Origin: Sphingomonas abietis
Lineage (GTDB): Bacteria > Pseudomonadota > Alphaproteobacteria > Sphingomonadales > Sphingomonadaceae
Reading direction: 5' to 3'
Length of the DNA stretch: 64,000 nt
Assembly: GCF_027625475.1 (NCBI RefSeq)
Contig: NZ_CP115174.1
Location: 3,073,001-3,137,000 of the forward strand
This document shows, in pieces, positions 19,205-29,038 of this stretch. Both the position numbers and the translations under genes were made by a program. The notes under the pieces were generated by a model. It made no database searches. It worked only from the letters and a program-made list of their open reading frames with translations, and was not told where the DNA came from. How positions within the stretch are numbered: the first letter of the stretch is position 1; each line of letters starts with the position of its first letter.

Positions 19205-21946
19205 CTACAGGGCGCCGTGGCAGTGCTTGTACTTGTTGCCCGATCCGCACGGACATGGCGCATTGCGGCTGATCTGGTCGTCCCAGGTCGATGGGTCCGT
19301 GCCGAGATTGCTCTCGGGCATTTCCGGCTGCGGAATCTGCATCGGCGCGATGCGGGTGGTGACGAAGCCATGATCATAGCCATCGCGATCGGCGGTATCG
19401 TCGGTCGCGGTGAAGGGATCCAGATGGGTGGTCAGGAATTCCGGCAGCTCGGGCAGTTCCGGCGGCGCCTGGAAATGGACCTGGGCCAGGATGCGGGTGA
19501 CGTCCTCGCGGATGGTCTCGAGCATCCGCTCGAACATCGCGAAGGCTTCCTGCTTATATTCGTTGATCGGCGTCTTCTGCGCATAGGCGCGCAGATGGAT
19601 GACCTGGCGCAACGCATCGAGCCGCGACAGATGGTCCTTCCAATGCTCGTCCAGCGACTGGAGCAGCACGCTCTTCTCGATGCCGCGCCAGGAATCGACG
19701 GTGATCTCGGCGATCTTCGCCTCGATCTGGGCATCGGCCTGCGCCTTGATCCGCTCGGCCAGGATTTCCGGCTCGATGCCCTCCTCGGCCACCCATTCCA
19801 GGATCGGCAGATCGACCGCGAAGATCTCGAGCACCCGCGCGTGCAGGCCTTCGCCGTCCCACTGCTCCGGATAGGAGCCGATCGGGCAGGCATCGCCGAC
19901 CAGCGCCGAGACGGTCTCGCCGCGCATCTCGTCGGTCACGTCGTCAACGGTGGCGGCGTCCATGATGTCGGAGCGCTGCTCATAGATGATCTTGCGCTGG
20001 TCGTTCATCACGTCGTCATATTCGACGACCTGCTTGCGGACGTCGTAATTGCGCGCCTCGACCTTCTTCTGCGCGGTCTCGATCGCCTTGGTGATCCACG
20101 GCGAGATGATCGCCTCGCCATCCTCGAGATTCTTGTTCATCATCCGTGCGAACAGGGTCTGCGGGCCGAAGATGCGCAGCAGATCGTCGTCGAGGCTGAG
20201 GTAGAAGCGGCTGAGGCCGGGATCGCCCTGGCGGCCCGAGCGGCCGCGCAGCTGGTTGTCGATACGGCGGCTTTCGTGGCGCTCGGTGCCGAGCACGAAC
20301 AGCCCGCCATGGGCGAGCACCGAGGCCTTCTCGGCCTCGATCTCGATGCGGATCGCGGCGGCGCGCGCCTCATATTCGGGCGTACCCTCGACCAGATCGG
20401 GATGCTCGTCGAGCATCCGGAATTCGAGATTGCCGCCGAGCTGGATGTCGGTGCCGCGCCCCGCCATGTTGGTGGCGATGGTGACGGCGCCGATGCGCCC
20501 CGCCTGCGCGACGATATGCGCCTCGCTCTCGTGATGGCGCGCGTTCAGCACCTTATGGGCGACCTGCTCCTTCTGGAGGAACTCGCTCAGCAGTTCAGAC
20601 TTCTCGATCGAGACGGTGCCGACGAGGATCGGCTGGCCGCCGGTCTCCTGCTTCTGCCGGATCGCCTTGGCGATGGCGCCGAACTTGTCGTGTATGCTCT
20701 TGTAGAATTCGTCGTCGTCGTCCTGGCGCTGCACCGGCACGTTGGTCGGGATGGTGACCACGTTCATCTTGTAGATTTCGAAGAATTCGGAGGCTTCGGT
20801 CGACGCGGTGCCGGTCATGCCGCCGAGCTTCGGGTACATGCGGAAATAATTCTGGAAGGTGATCGAGGCGAGCGTCTGGTTCTCCGGCTCGATCTTGACG
20901 CCTTCCTTGGCCTCCACCGCCTGGTGAAGCCCGTCCGACCAGCGCCGGCCGTCCATCATGCGGCCGGTGAACTCGTCGATGATGATGACCTTGTCGTCCT
21001 TGACGATATAGTCGATGTCGCGCTTGAACACGGCATTGGCCTTCAAGGCCTGGTTCAGATGGTGAACCACCTGGGTGTTCTCATAGTCGTAGAGATTGTC
21101 GCCCTCGAGCAGACCGGCGGTTTCCAGCATCCGCTCGATCTTCTCGGTGCCGTCCTCGGTGAGGATCACCGAGCGCGCCTTCTCGTCCAGCTCATAATCG
21201 TCGGGGGTCAGGTTCTTCACCACCGCGTCGACGCTCATATAGAGCTCGGACTTGTCGTCGGTCGGGCCGGAGATGATCAGCGGGGTGCGCGCCTCGTCGA
21301 TCAGGATCGAGTCCACCTCGTCCACGATCGCGAAATTGAACGGCCGCTGCACCATCTGCGAGCGATCATATTTCATGTTGTCGCGCAGATAATCAAAGCC
21401 GAACTCGTTGTTCGTGCCGTAGGTAATGTCGGCATGATAGGCGGCGCGCCGCTCATGATCGGGCACGTTGGGCACGATCACGCCGGTGGTCAGCCCCATG
21501 AACCGATAGACCTGGCCCATCCAGCCCGCATCGCGGCTGGCAAGATAGTCGTTCACGGTGATGACGTGGACGCCCTTGCCGGTGAGCGCGTTCAGGTAGG
21601 TGGCGAGCGTCGCCACCAGCGTCTTGCCCTCGCCGGTGCGCATCTCGGCGATCTCGCCGCGGTGGAGCACCATGCCGCCGATCATCTGGACGTCGTAATG
21701 GCGCTGGCCGAGCACGCGCTTGGCGGCTTCGCGGATCGTGGCGAAGGCTTCGGGGAGCAGATCGTCGAGCGTCTCGCCCTGCTCCATGCGGGCACGGAAC
21801 AGCACCGTCTGGTTGGCGAGCGCGGCGTCGTCCAGCGCGGCGATGGCGGGCTCCAGCGCCGCGATCTTGGCGACGGTGGCGCGCAGCGACTTGACGTAAC
21901 GGTCGTTGGACGAACCGAAGATGGACTTGGCGAGGCCGCCGAACAT
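19205..21946 (-). CDS. secA: Preprotein translocase ATPase SecA
   Basis: 913 residues from ATG 21946, which has AGGAA at good spacing; an upstream in-frame ATG at 22006 is not needed. Walker A is 'MRTGEGKT' (102-109), the DEAD-box Walker B is '[21 protein letters not shown]', and helicase motifs include '[14 protein letters not shown]' and '[10 protein letters not shown]'. The C-terminus has the zinc-binding SEC-C motif '[18 protein letters not shown]', which binds SecB and phospholipid. SecA drives export of unfolded precursor proteins through SecYEG using ATP. It is a single gene, divergent from nothing obvious and converging on the upstream hydrolase. Confidence 0.98.
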   Translation of the reverse strand: MFGGLAKSIFGSSNDRYVKSLRATVAKIAALEPAIAALDDAALANQTVLFRARMEQGETLDDLLPEAFATIREAAKRVLGQRHYDVQMIGGMVLHRGEIAEMRTGEGKTLVATLATYLNALTGKGVHVITVNDYLASRDAGWMGQVYRFMGLTTGVIVPNVPDHERRAAYHADITYGTNNEFGFDYLRDNMKYDRSQMVQRPFNFAIVDEVDSILIDEARTPLIISGPTDDKSELYMSVDAVVKNLTPDDYELDEKARSVILTEDGTEKIERMLETAGLLEGDNLYDYENTQVVHHLNQALKANAVFKRDIDYIVKDDKVIIIDEFTGRMMDGRRWSDGLHQAVEAKEGVKIEPENQTLASITFQNYFRMYPKLGGMTGTASTEASEFFEIYKMNVVTIPTNVPVQRQDDDDEFYKSIHDKFGAIAKAIRQKQETGGQPILVGTVSIEKSELLSEFLQKEQVAHKVLNARHHESEAHIVAQAGRIGAVTIATNMAGRGTDIQLGGNLEFRMLDEHPDLVEGTPEYEARAAAIRIEIEAEKASVLAHGGLFVLGTERHESRRIDNQLRGRSGRQGDPGLSRFYLSLDDDLLRIFGPQTLFARMMNKNLEDGEAIISPWITKAIETAQKKVEARNYDVRKQVVEYDDVMNDQRKIIYEQRSDIMDAATVDDVTDEMRGETVSALVGDACPIGSYPEQWDGEGLHARVLEIFAVDLPILEWVAEEGIEPEILAERIKAQADAQIEAKIAEITVDSWRGIEKSVLLQSLDEHWKDHLSRLDALRQVIHLRAYAQKTPINEYKQEAFAMFERMLETIREDVTRILAQVHFQAPPELPELPEFLTTHLDPFTATDDTADRDGYDHGFVTTRIAPMQIPQPEMPESNLGTDPSTWDDQISRNAPCPCGSGNKYKHCHGAL

Positions 21947-22049
21947 GCGCGTTCCTAAACGTGAGTGACGGCGGGGAACGGACACGGAAAACCGCGCCCG
22001 GAACACCCGCGCGAGCAGGCGGTTGATCTAGGGACGGGGCAAGGGGGTG

Positions 22050-22712
22050 TCAATTCGGGCGGGGTGGAGAAGATGCTGTCTTCGCATCCCCGATCGTCAC
22101 GATCGTCCGGGTCGTCACATGCCGTCTGCCGGATAGAGAGTCCATTTCGGGAGGCAGAGCGACCTTCGTGCCGGCGAACATGGTACAGAGCGCAGCGATA
22201 CCCGCCGTCATCGCCGACGATCCCTGGGCGGTCATCGTCGTCGTGCAATTGCTGACCACGCCCTGCGGATCGACATCGAAAGACACCTGGATATCGACGG
22301 GTGCGATCGGTATCGGCGCCGGCTGGGGAATCTGCCAGCGCACCGAACTGCTATAGGTCGCGGCGATCGGATGGCCGGATGCATCCATCGCCGGACTGAA
22401 ACGCGCGCGCCGCACCAGAAGCTCGCAGGCAGTCTGGTCCAGTTCGTCGCTGCCGCTCGTGGCCGTGACCGTACAGCGGGCCACCGCACCGTCCGCGTCG
22501 ATGTCGAGCCGAAAGCCGGTCGCGCCTTCCACCTTCAGCCTGATCGCATCGGCAGGATAATCCTCGGAGGTGATCCAATCGCCGGGATAACCCAGCGGCC
22601 TCGCGAATTTTGCCTTCGATGCCGCATTCCCGTGAAGCGACAGGTCGATCGGCGCACCGATGCCGGTCCCGGACACGGTTCCCAACATGAGCAGCAACAA
22701 AAGCATGGACAT
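22050..22712 (-). CDS. Secreted TonB C-terminal-like domain protein
   Basis: 220 residues with a signal peptide (MSMLLLLLMLGTVSGTGIGA). The first half has a recognisable TonB_C-type fold pattern: 'YPADAIRLKVEGATGFRLDIDADGAVARCTVTATSGSDELDQTACELLVRRARFSPAMDASGHP', matching the 'YP..A.....G.....V...G.....V..SSG...LD......R.ARF.PA.D..G' signature. The second half (VDIQVSFDVDPQGVVSNCTTTM...) resembles a diverged second copy. There is no membrane anchor beyond the signal and no proline-rich spacer, so it is not a working TonB energy transducer. Proteins of this kind are common in sphingomonads and uncharacterised. It sits between secA and the divergent argJ. Confidence 0.7.
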   Translation of the reverse strand: MSMLLLLLMLGTVSGTGIGAPIDLSLHGNAASKAKFARPLGYPGDWITSEDYPADAIRLKVEGATGFRLDIDADGAVARCTVTATSGSDELDQTACELLVRRARFSPAMDASGHPIAATYSSSVRWQIPQPAPIPIAPVDIQVSFDVDPQGVVSNCTTTMTAQGSSAMTAGIAALCTMFAGTKVALPPEMDSLSGRRHVTTRTIVTIGDAKTASSPPRPN

Positions 22713-22774
22713 CCCACTCTCCGCCCGCCACCGAGCCTAGCCGACCATCCCGCCCCAAATCCAGAGGCCAGCCG

Positions 22775-24001
22775 ATGTCCGACGCCGTCTCCCCGCTCGC
22801 CACGCCCTTCCCTGCCATGCCCGCGATCGCCGGCGTCCGCACCGCGACGGTGCGCGCCGGCTACAAGGCGTGGGACCGCACCGATTTGACGCTCGCGCTG
22901 TTCGACGAGGGCACGGCGGTCGCCGGCGTCACCACCCAGTCCAGATGCCCCTCGCCCGAGGTCGAATGGTGCCGCGCCGCGCTGCCGCTCGGCCGGGTGC
23001 GGGCGCTGGTGGTGAATGCCGGCAACAGCAACGCCTTCACCGGCCATCGCGGCCGCGCCGCGGTGGAGGCGATCGCGGCACGGGTGGCGGCGAGCATCGG
23101 CTGCCAGCCCTCCGACGTGTTCGTCGCCTCGACCGGAGTGATCGGCGTGCCGCTCCCGATCCCGACCGCGGAAGCCGGGGTCGATGCCGCGCTGGTCGCG
23201 CCCGAGACCGGCTGGGAGGCAGTCGCGGCCGCCATCTCCACCACCGATACCTTCCCCAAGGGCGCGATCGCGCGCGCCGTGATCGGCGACCGGACGGTCA
23301 ACATCGTCGGCGTCATCAAGGGATCGGGCATGATCGCGCCGGACATGGCGACGATGCTCGGCTTCATCTTCACCGACGCGGCGATCGATCCGCTCTTCCT
23401 CCAGCAGATGCTCAACGCCGCCAACGGCCGGAGTTTCTCCTGCATCACCGTGGACGGCGACACCTCGACCTCCGACACGGTGCTGGCCTTCGCCACCGGC
23501 AAGGCCGGCAACGCCCCGCTCGCCTCTCATGACGATGCCGGCGCCGACGCCTTCGCCGCCGCACTGGCGGACGTCTGCCTGCAACTCGCGCAGTTGGTGG
23601 TCCGCGATGGCGAGGGCGCGTCCAAGTTCATCGAGATCGAAGTGGCCGGGGCGGAGAGCGACGACAGTGCGCGGACGATCGCGCTTTCGATCGCCAACTC
23701 GCCGCTGGTCAAGACCGCCATCGCCGGCGAGGACGCCAATTGGGGCCGCGTCGTCATGGCGGTCGGCAAGGCGGGCGAGCCGGCCGAGCGCGACCGCCTC
23801 GCGATCCGCTTCGGCGATACCCAGGTCGCTGCCGGCGGGCTGGCGGTGGAGGGCTATGACGAGGCGCCGGTCGCCGCCCATCTGAAGGGGCAGGATGTGC
23901 GGATCGGCGTCGATCTCGGCCTCGGCGAGGGTCATGCGACGGTGTGGACCTGCGATCTCACCCATGGCTACATCTCGATCAACGCCGATTACCGGAGCTG
24001 A
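22775..24001 (+). CDS. argJ: Bifunctional ornithine acetyltransferase / N-acetylglutamate synthase
   Basis: 408 residues, the normal ArgJ length. It transfers the acetyl group from N-acetylornithine to glutamate in the cyclic arginine pathway, and often also makes N-acetylglutamate from acetyl-CoA. The self-cleavage and nucleophile region is 'KGSGMIAPDMATMLGF', with T193 the nucleophile that becomes the N-terminus of the beta chain. The substrate-binding segments 'NAGNSNAFTG' and 'CITVDGDTSTSDT' are intact, as is the C-terminal 'YISINADYRS'. The next gene starts five bases after the stop, so argJ probably leads an operon with the GFA and HisN-like genes. Confidence 0.97.
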   Translation: MSDAVSPLATPFPAMPAIAGVRTATVRAGYKAWDRTDLTLALFDEGTAVAGVTTQSRCPSPEVEWCRAALPLGRVRALVVNAGNSNAFTGHRGRAAVEAIAARVAASIGCQPSDVFVASTGVIGVPLPIPTAEAGVDAALVAPETGWEAVAAAISTTDTFPKGAIARAVIGDRTVNIVGVIKGSGMIAPDMATMLGFIFTDAAIDPLFLQQMLNAANGRSFSCITVDGDTSTSDTVLAFATGKAGNAPLASHDDAGADAFAAALADVCLQLAQLVVRDGEGASKFIEIEVAGAESDDSARTIALSIANSPLVKTAIAGEDANWGRVVMAVGKAGEPAERDRLAIRFGDTQVAAGGLAVEGYDEAPVAAHLKGQDVRIGVDLGLGEGHATVWTCDLTHGYISINADYRS

Positions 24002-24006
24002 CGGCC

Positions 24007-24441
24007 ATGCTGACCGGCGGATGTGCATGCGGCACGATACGCTATCGGATCGCCGGGCCGGCCTATGATACCGGCTGGTGCCATTGCCGCCTGTGCCAGA
24101 AGAGTTCGGGCGCACCGGCGATGGTGTTCACCACCTGCGCGCTGAACGATTTCGTGGTCGAACAGGGCGGCGACGCGCTCGGCACCGTCCGGCTGGTGGA
24201 CTATGGCGAACGCGGCTTCTGCACGCGCTGCGGCACCTCGCTGACCGTCCATGTCGATTACCAGAAGCACGAGATCGACGTCGCCTGCGCCAGCCTCGAC
24301 GATCCGGAGGCGGTGACGCCCGGCTTCCACATCTTCCACGACCAGAAGATCGGCTGGGTGAAGCTCGCCGATGGACTGCCCACCTATGATGGCTTCGGCG
24401 TCGACGGACGCGGCCTGATGCCCGGAGATCGCCCGCAATGA
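24007..24441 (+). CDS. GFA-family zinc protein
   Basis: 144 residues from ATG 24007; the frame upstream is inside argJ. It has the complete set of zinc-ligand motifs of the GFA (glutathione-dependent formaldehyde-activating, Mss4-like) family: 'GGCACGTIRYRI' near the N-terminus, 'CHCRLCQKSSGAPAMVF', and 'GFCTRCGTSLTV'. Most members do not have demonstrated formaldehyde activity, so only the family is assigned. It is placed tightly between argJ (5-base gap) and the HisN-like gene (4-base overlap), suggesting a joint transcript, though not a shared pathway. Confidence 0.88.
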   Translation: MLTGGCACGTIRYRIAGPAYDTGWCHCRLCQKSSGAPAMVFTTCALNDFVVEQGGDALGTVRLVDYGERGFCTRCGTSLTVHVDYQKHEIDVACASLDDPEAVTPGFHIFHDQKIGWVKLADGLPTYDGFGVDGRGLMPGDRPQ

Positions 24442-25232
24442 GCCCCTACCACGCCGCCGTCGATGGCCTGATGCGCAAAATCGGGCGCGACGTCGTGATG
24501 GCCCGCTTCCGCAATCTCGGCGCCGCCGACATCGAGGAGAAGGCCAAGGACGATTACGTCACCGTCGCCGACAAGGAATCGGAGGCCAGGCTCACCGAAG
24601 GGCTGATGGCGATCCTGCCCGGCAGCCATGTCGTCGGCGAGGAAGCGGTCGCCGCCGATCCCGCCGTGGTGGAGCGGATCACCGAGGGGCGTGCCTGGAT
24701 CGTCGATCCGATCGACGGCACCGGCAATTATGCTGCCGGCCGCACCCCGTTCGCGATCATGGTCGCGTTGGCCGAAGACGGCGTGGTGCAGGCTGGCTGG
24801 ATCCTCGATCCGTCGACCGGGCGGATGTGCCATGCCGCACGCGGCCAGGGCACCTTCATCGACAATCACCGCTTCATGGCGCGGGCGAGCGGCGCGCCGC
24901 TGCCGATCGCCGCGCTGGCGACCCGCTACCTGCCGGCAGAGGTCCGCACCGACGTCGAGCGCCGTGCCGACGGGCATCTGACCATCGCCGACGCTCCGCA
25001 TTGCGCGGGCGAGCAATATCCGCGGGTCATGATGGGCCAGAATGACGTGGCGCTGTTCTGGCGCGCGATGCCGTGGGACCATGCCCCCGGCGCGCTGATC
25101 CTCGAGGAGGCCGGCGGCCGCGTCGCGCGCCTCGACGGCACGCCCTACAGGCTGGGCGACGACAGGAGCGGAATATTGATCGCCGCCTCGCCCCGGCTGT
25201 GGGACGAGACGGCGAGCTTGCTGTTCGGCTAA
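24438..25232 (+). CDS. Inositol monophosphatase-family phosphatase (SuhB/HisN-like)
   Basis: 264 residues with every metal-binding motif of the lithium-sensitive phosphatases: 'VGEEAV', 'IVDPIDGTGNYAAG' and 'AMPWDHAPGALILEEAGG'. Members dephosphorylate inositol monophosphate, histidinol phosphate or other sugar phosphates. In alphaproteobacteria an enzyme of this group often serves as histidinol-phosphatase (HisN), but the motifs do not settle the substrate. Its start overlaps the GFA gene stop by four bases. Confidence 0.88.
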   Translation: MSPYHAAVDGLMRKIGRDVVMARFRNLGAADIEEKAKDDYVTVADKESEARLTEGLMAILPGSHVVGEEAVAADPAVVERITEGRAWIVDPIDGTGNYAAGRTPFAIMVALAEDGVVQAGWILDPSTGRMCHAARGQGTFIDNHRFMARASGAPLPIAALATRYLPAEVRTDVERRADGHLTIADAPHCAGEQYPRVMMGQNDVALFWRAMPWDHAPGALILEEAGGRVARLDGTPYRLGDDRSGILIAASPRLWDETASLLFG

Positions 25233-25251
25233 GCCTTACAGCGCCGGAAGC

Positions 25252-25572
25252 TTACAGCGATTCTTCGATGAACGCCTTGAGCCGGCTCTTCGGCGCGGCT
25301 CCCACCTGGGTCGCCGCCGGCGCGCCGCCCTTGAACAGGATCATCGTCGGGATGCCGCGCACGCCATATTTGCCCGGCGCATCCGGATTCTCGTCGATGT
25401 TGAGCTTGGCGATCGTCACCTTCTCGCCGAGTTCGTCGGACAACTCCTCGAGCGCCGGCCCGATCATCTTGCAGGGGCCGCACCATTCCGCCCAGAAATC
25501 GACCAGCACGGGGCCGTCGGCGGAGAGAACGTCGGCCTGGAAGCTGGCGTCGGTGATCGTCTTGGTAGCCAT
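25252..25572 (-). CDS. trxA: Thioredoxin
   Basis: 106 residues from ATG 25572, with AGGAG upstream. The active site '[10 protein letters not shown]' has C31 and C34. The cis-proline segment '[11 protein letters not shown]' is present. Reduced by thioredoxin reductase, it keeps cytosolic proteins reduced and supplies ribonucleotide reductase. It lies just downstream of addA, as in many alphaproteobacteria, but the 55-base gap with its own ribosome-binding site suggests its own promoter. Confidence 0.97.
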   Translation of the reverse strand: MATKTITDASFQADVLSADGPVLVDFWAEWCGPCKMIGPALEELSDELGEKVTIAKLNIDENPDAPGKYGVRGIPTMILFKGGAPAATQVGAAPKSRLKAFIEESL

Positions 25573-25627
25573 GGAACAATACTCCTGTTCGCTTTGATGT
25601 CCGATGTAGGCGGCCGGGCGCCTGACC

Positions 25628-28600
25628 TCAACCGACCAATCCCAAGCTTTGCTCCCTGCCATCATAGTCCGGCTTGTGCGTGGCGAGTATATCGGCCGGC
25701 AGCGGGATCAACGTAGGGCCGGCGGTGTAGAGCAAAGCCGCCGCGATTGCGCGGCCGGGGAAGATCACCGCGAGCGCAGCCGCATAGGCGCCCATCTGCT
25801 CCAGATGATGCCGGGGCACGCGCTCGATCCGATCCGGCGGGCGCGTGCCGGTCTTGAAATCGACCAGTGTCACCGCGTCGGGTGTGACCAGCAGGCGATC
25901 GACGGTGCCGGCGATCACCCGCCCCTCGACCACCGCCGCGATCGGCGCTTCGGCCAGTGCGGCAGCCGAGAAGATCGCGGCAAAGCGCGGATCGTCGATC
26001 ACCGCGCCGGCATCGGCGATCAAGGCCGCCCGCATCGCCGGATCGGCCACGCCGGCCGACTGTTCCAGCCAGCGATCGGCGGCCGCCTGACGACGATCCG
26101 CTGCAAGCCCCGGAAGTCGCTCGAACAATGCATGGAGCAGGCGTCCACGCTCCGCGGCGTCACGCATCGCCGGCCCGGGCGGCGGGCTGGCGACGGTATC
26201 GCTGCCGATCGCGGACGGTGCCAGCGGGCGCGGCGGACGGCTCTCTTCGGGCGCAGGGGCATGGAGCCAGTCCGGCAGCGGCGACTCCGGTGCCGGCGGA
26301 CGCACCGCCCGTGCCACGCCACGCTCGCCTTCGGCCGCATAGATGCGGGCCTCGCCCCACAGCGGATCATCCGCCTGTTCGGCACCGAGACTGTCGAGCG
26401 AGGCCGCCAGCGCCGCATACCAGCTGCGTTCGGGGATCACGCCGCGCGCCGCCGGGCCGAGCGCGCCGCCGATCGCCAGCCACTCCTCGGCACGGGTGGC
26501 CGCCACATAGAGCAGCCGCCAATGCTCCTCCCTATCGCGTGCCTCGGCCTGTTCGATCATCTCGGCGAAGGGAGCGAAGCGCTCCTCCTTCTTCGGCCGG
26601 ATCACCGGCACCGGATCGTCGCCCTCCTCGGCCGACCAGCCGATGTTGCCGCCGGGCGAGCGATCGGGATCGCCGGTCGCGTCCGCCAGCACCACCAGCG
26701 GCGCCTGCAAGCCCTTGGAGCCATGCGCGGTCATCACCCGCACCGCGTCGAGCGGCGCGGACGGGTCGCGCTTGATCTGCACCTCGCCGCGATCGAACCA
26801 GTCGAGGAACAGCTGGAGCGAGGGCGTGCCATTCTCCTCGAACAGCAGGGCGGCGTTCAACAATTCCTCGATCGGGTCGCGCGCTTCCTCGCCCAGCCGG
26901 CCGAGCAGCTTGCGCCGGCCATCGAGCGGGCCGGACAATATCTCCTCGAAGAAGCGATAGGGGGTGACGAGATCGGCGGCGGCGAGGATGCGGCCGAGTT
27001 CGCGCCGCGCCTCGCCCTCGGGCAGCGCCGGCCACAGGCCACCGTTGCGGCCATATGCCACGTCATAGAGCTGCTGCTGGGTCCAGCCGAACAGCGGCGA
27101 GACGAGCAGCGCGCCGAGATTGAGATCGTCGGCCGGTTGCAGCGCGAAGCGTGCGGCGGCGAGCAGATCCTTGACGACCAGCGGCGCATCCAGCCGCAGC
27201 CGATCGACTCCCGCCACCGGCACGCCATGCGCGTGCAGCCGCGCAACCAGCAGCGAGGCGAGATCACCCCGCTTGCGGACGAGGATCATCACATCCTCGG
27301 GACGCAGCGCCCGGCCGCGCGTGGACATCCACGGCGCGGCATCGATCCACGCCTTCACCTGCCGGGCGAGCCGATCGGCGAACAGGCGGGTGGCATCGTC
27401 GAGCCAGCCCTCCTCGCCGGTCGCGACCTCGTCGGCCTCGATCGCGGAGATTGGCGGCCACAGCATGATCCGCCCCGGCCCCTTGCGCGCCGCCTCGTGC
27501 GGCGGCACCGCGTCGAACAGCCCGAAGGCATCGGCGCCCAGATGCGCGATCAGCCGATCGACCACCGCCAGCACCGGCGGCGTCGACCGGAAGGAGCGAT
27601 CGAGCGACAGCGCGTCGAAATGCCGCTCGCCCGCCTCCGCATAGGCCGCGAAGCGCCGCGCCGCCGCCTCGAAGAACACCGGGTTCGTGCCCTGGAATCC
27701 GAAGATCGCCTGCTTGAAGTCGCCGACCGTGAACAGGGTGCGCAGCCGTTCACCGGGCTCGGCTTCGGTGCGCCAGAACTCGCCGGCCAGCGCCTCGGCG
27801 ATCGCCCATTGGCGCGCATTGGTGTCCTGCGCCTCGTCGATCAGGATATGATCGGTGCGCTGGTCGAGCTTGTAGCGCACCCACTCGCCCATGCCCTCGG
27901 TGTTGAGCAGCTTGACGGCGGTGCGGATCAGATCGTCGAAATCGACCGCGCCGGCCGCGCGCTTGGCCTCGGCATAGGCGCGGGCATAGGCCTGGCCCGC
28001 GCGCAGCCCCGCCGCCAAGATCGCCGCAAACGCCGCCTTGGTGCGCAGGTCCAGCAGCGCGCGGCAGGCATCCCCCAGCCGCATCGCCAGATCGGCATAG
28101 GCCGGATCGGCGGCGATCAGCTTGGGCGAATATTTGCGCGGCTCGCCCTTGGCGGTGTGGAAGACCGAGACCAGATGATCGAGCGTGGTCGCGCGCGCAC
28201 CCGGCGCGGCGGCGCGCCAGGCCGCGATCTTGTCGGCATCGGCCAGCCCGGTCGCGGTGCCCCAGGCGGCGTTCGCGGCGGCGATTTGGGCCAGCCCGGC
28301 ACCATCGAAGCGATCGTCCGCGCAGGCCTCCGCGATCGCCTCCTCGACATCGCCGTCAGGCACGCCCATCGCACGGCGCAGCTTGGCCTCGATGCCGGAG
28401 CCGAGCGCCGCCATCGCATCGGGGACGCGCGCGCACTGGCGCAGGAAGCTTTCGGCGCCCTGCTCGCCCAGCCGGCGGCTCAGCGCCTGCACGTCGCGGA
28501 CCAGCGGCAGATCGCCGCCGCGCTCGGCCTCGACCAGCAATTGCGCGAGCGTGGCGTAACCAAGCGCCTGCTCCTCGCGCTCTTCCAGCGGCCGGAAGCC

Positions 28601-29038
28601 GGGGACGAGACCGGCCTCAGCGGGAAAGCCGGCGAGCAAGGTCTGGCAGAAGGCATGGATGGTCTGGATGCGCAGTCCCCCGCCGGTCGCCTCCAGCACG
28701 CGCGCGAACAGGGTGCGGGCGGCCGCCACGGCGTCATCGTCATGCGCCTCGCCGAGCGCGAACAATTCCTTGCGGAGCAGAACGTCCTTCATCCGCACCC
28801 AGCTGGCGAGGCGCGCATGGATGCGATCCGCCATCTCGGCCGCGCCCGCCTTGGTGAAGGTGAGGCAGAGGATCGCGGCGGGATCATTGCCGGCCAGCAG
28901 CAGCCGGATCACGCGCGCGGTCAAGACATGGGTCTTGCCGGTGCCCGCCGAGGCCGACAGCCAGACCAACCGGCCCGGATCGGAGGCGAGCGCCTGCGCG
29001 CCCTCCAGCGGCTTCAGCAGCGAGGGACGGCGGCTCAT
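25628..29038 (-). CDS. addA: Double-strand break repair helicase-nuclease AddA
   Basis: 1136 residues. It has UvrD-type helicase motifs: Walker A '[22 protein letters not shown]', '[16 protein letters not shown]', Walker B '[16 protein letters not shown]', '[18 protein letters not shown]', and '[19 protein letters not shown]'. The C-terminus holds the PD-(D/E)XK nuclease signature '[12 protein letters not shown]'. With AddB it resects double-strand ends at recombination hotspots, the alphaproteobacterial replacement for RecBCD. Its start overlaps the addB stop by four bases. Confidence 0.95.
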   Translation of the reverse strand: MSRRPSLLKPLEGAQALASDPGRLVWLSASAGTGKTHVLTARVIRLLLAGNDPAAILCLTFTKAGAAEMADRIHARLASWVRMKDVLLRKELFALGEAHDDDAVAAARTLFARVLEATGGGLRIQTIHAFCQTLLAGFPAEAGLVPGFRPLEEREEQALGYATLAQLLVEAERGGDLPLVRDVQALSRRLGEQGAESFLRQCARVPDAMAALGSGIEAKLRRAMGVPDGDVEEAIAEACADDRFDGAGLAQIAAANAAWGTATGLADADKIAAWRAAAPGARATTLDHLVSVFHTAKGEPRKYSPKLIAADPAYADLAMRLGDACRALLDLRTKAAFAAILAAGLRAGQAYARAYAEAKRAAGAVDFDDLIRTAVKLLNTEGMGEWVRYKLDQRTDHILIDEAQDTNARQWAIAEALAGEFWRTEAEPGERLRTLFTVGDFKQAIFGFQGTNPVFFEAAARRFAAYAEAGERHFDALSLDRSFRSTPPVLAVVDRLIAHLGADAFGLFDAVPPHEAARKGPGRIMLWPPISAIEADEVATGEEGWLDDATRLFADRLARQVKAWIDAAPWMSTRGRALRPEDVMILVRKRGDLASLLVARLHAHGVPVAGVDRLRLDAPLVVKDLLAAARFALQPADDLNLGALLVSPLFGWTQQQLYDVAYGRNGGLWPALPEGEARRELGRILAAADLVTPYRFFEEILSGPLDGRRKLLGRLGEEARDPIEELLNAALLFEENGTPSLQLFLDWFDRGEVQIKRDPSAPLDAVRVMTAHGSKGLQAPLVVLADATGDPDRSPGGNIGWSAEEGDDPVPVIRPKKEERFAPFAEMIEQAEARDREEHWRLLYVAATRAEEWLAIGGALGPAARGVIPERSWYAALAASLDSLGAEQADDPLWGEARIYAAEGERGVARAVRPPAPESPLPDWLHAPAPEESRPPRPLAPSAIGSDTVASPPPGPAMRDAAERGRLLHALFERLPGLAADRRQAAADRWLEQSAGVADPAMRAALIADAGAVIDDPRFAAIFSAAALAEAPIAAVVEGRVIAGTVDRLLVTPDAVTLVDFKTGTRPPDRIERVPRHHLEQMGAYAAALAVIFPGRAIAAALLYTAGPTLIPLPADILATHKPDYDGREQSLGLVG

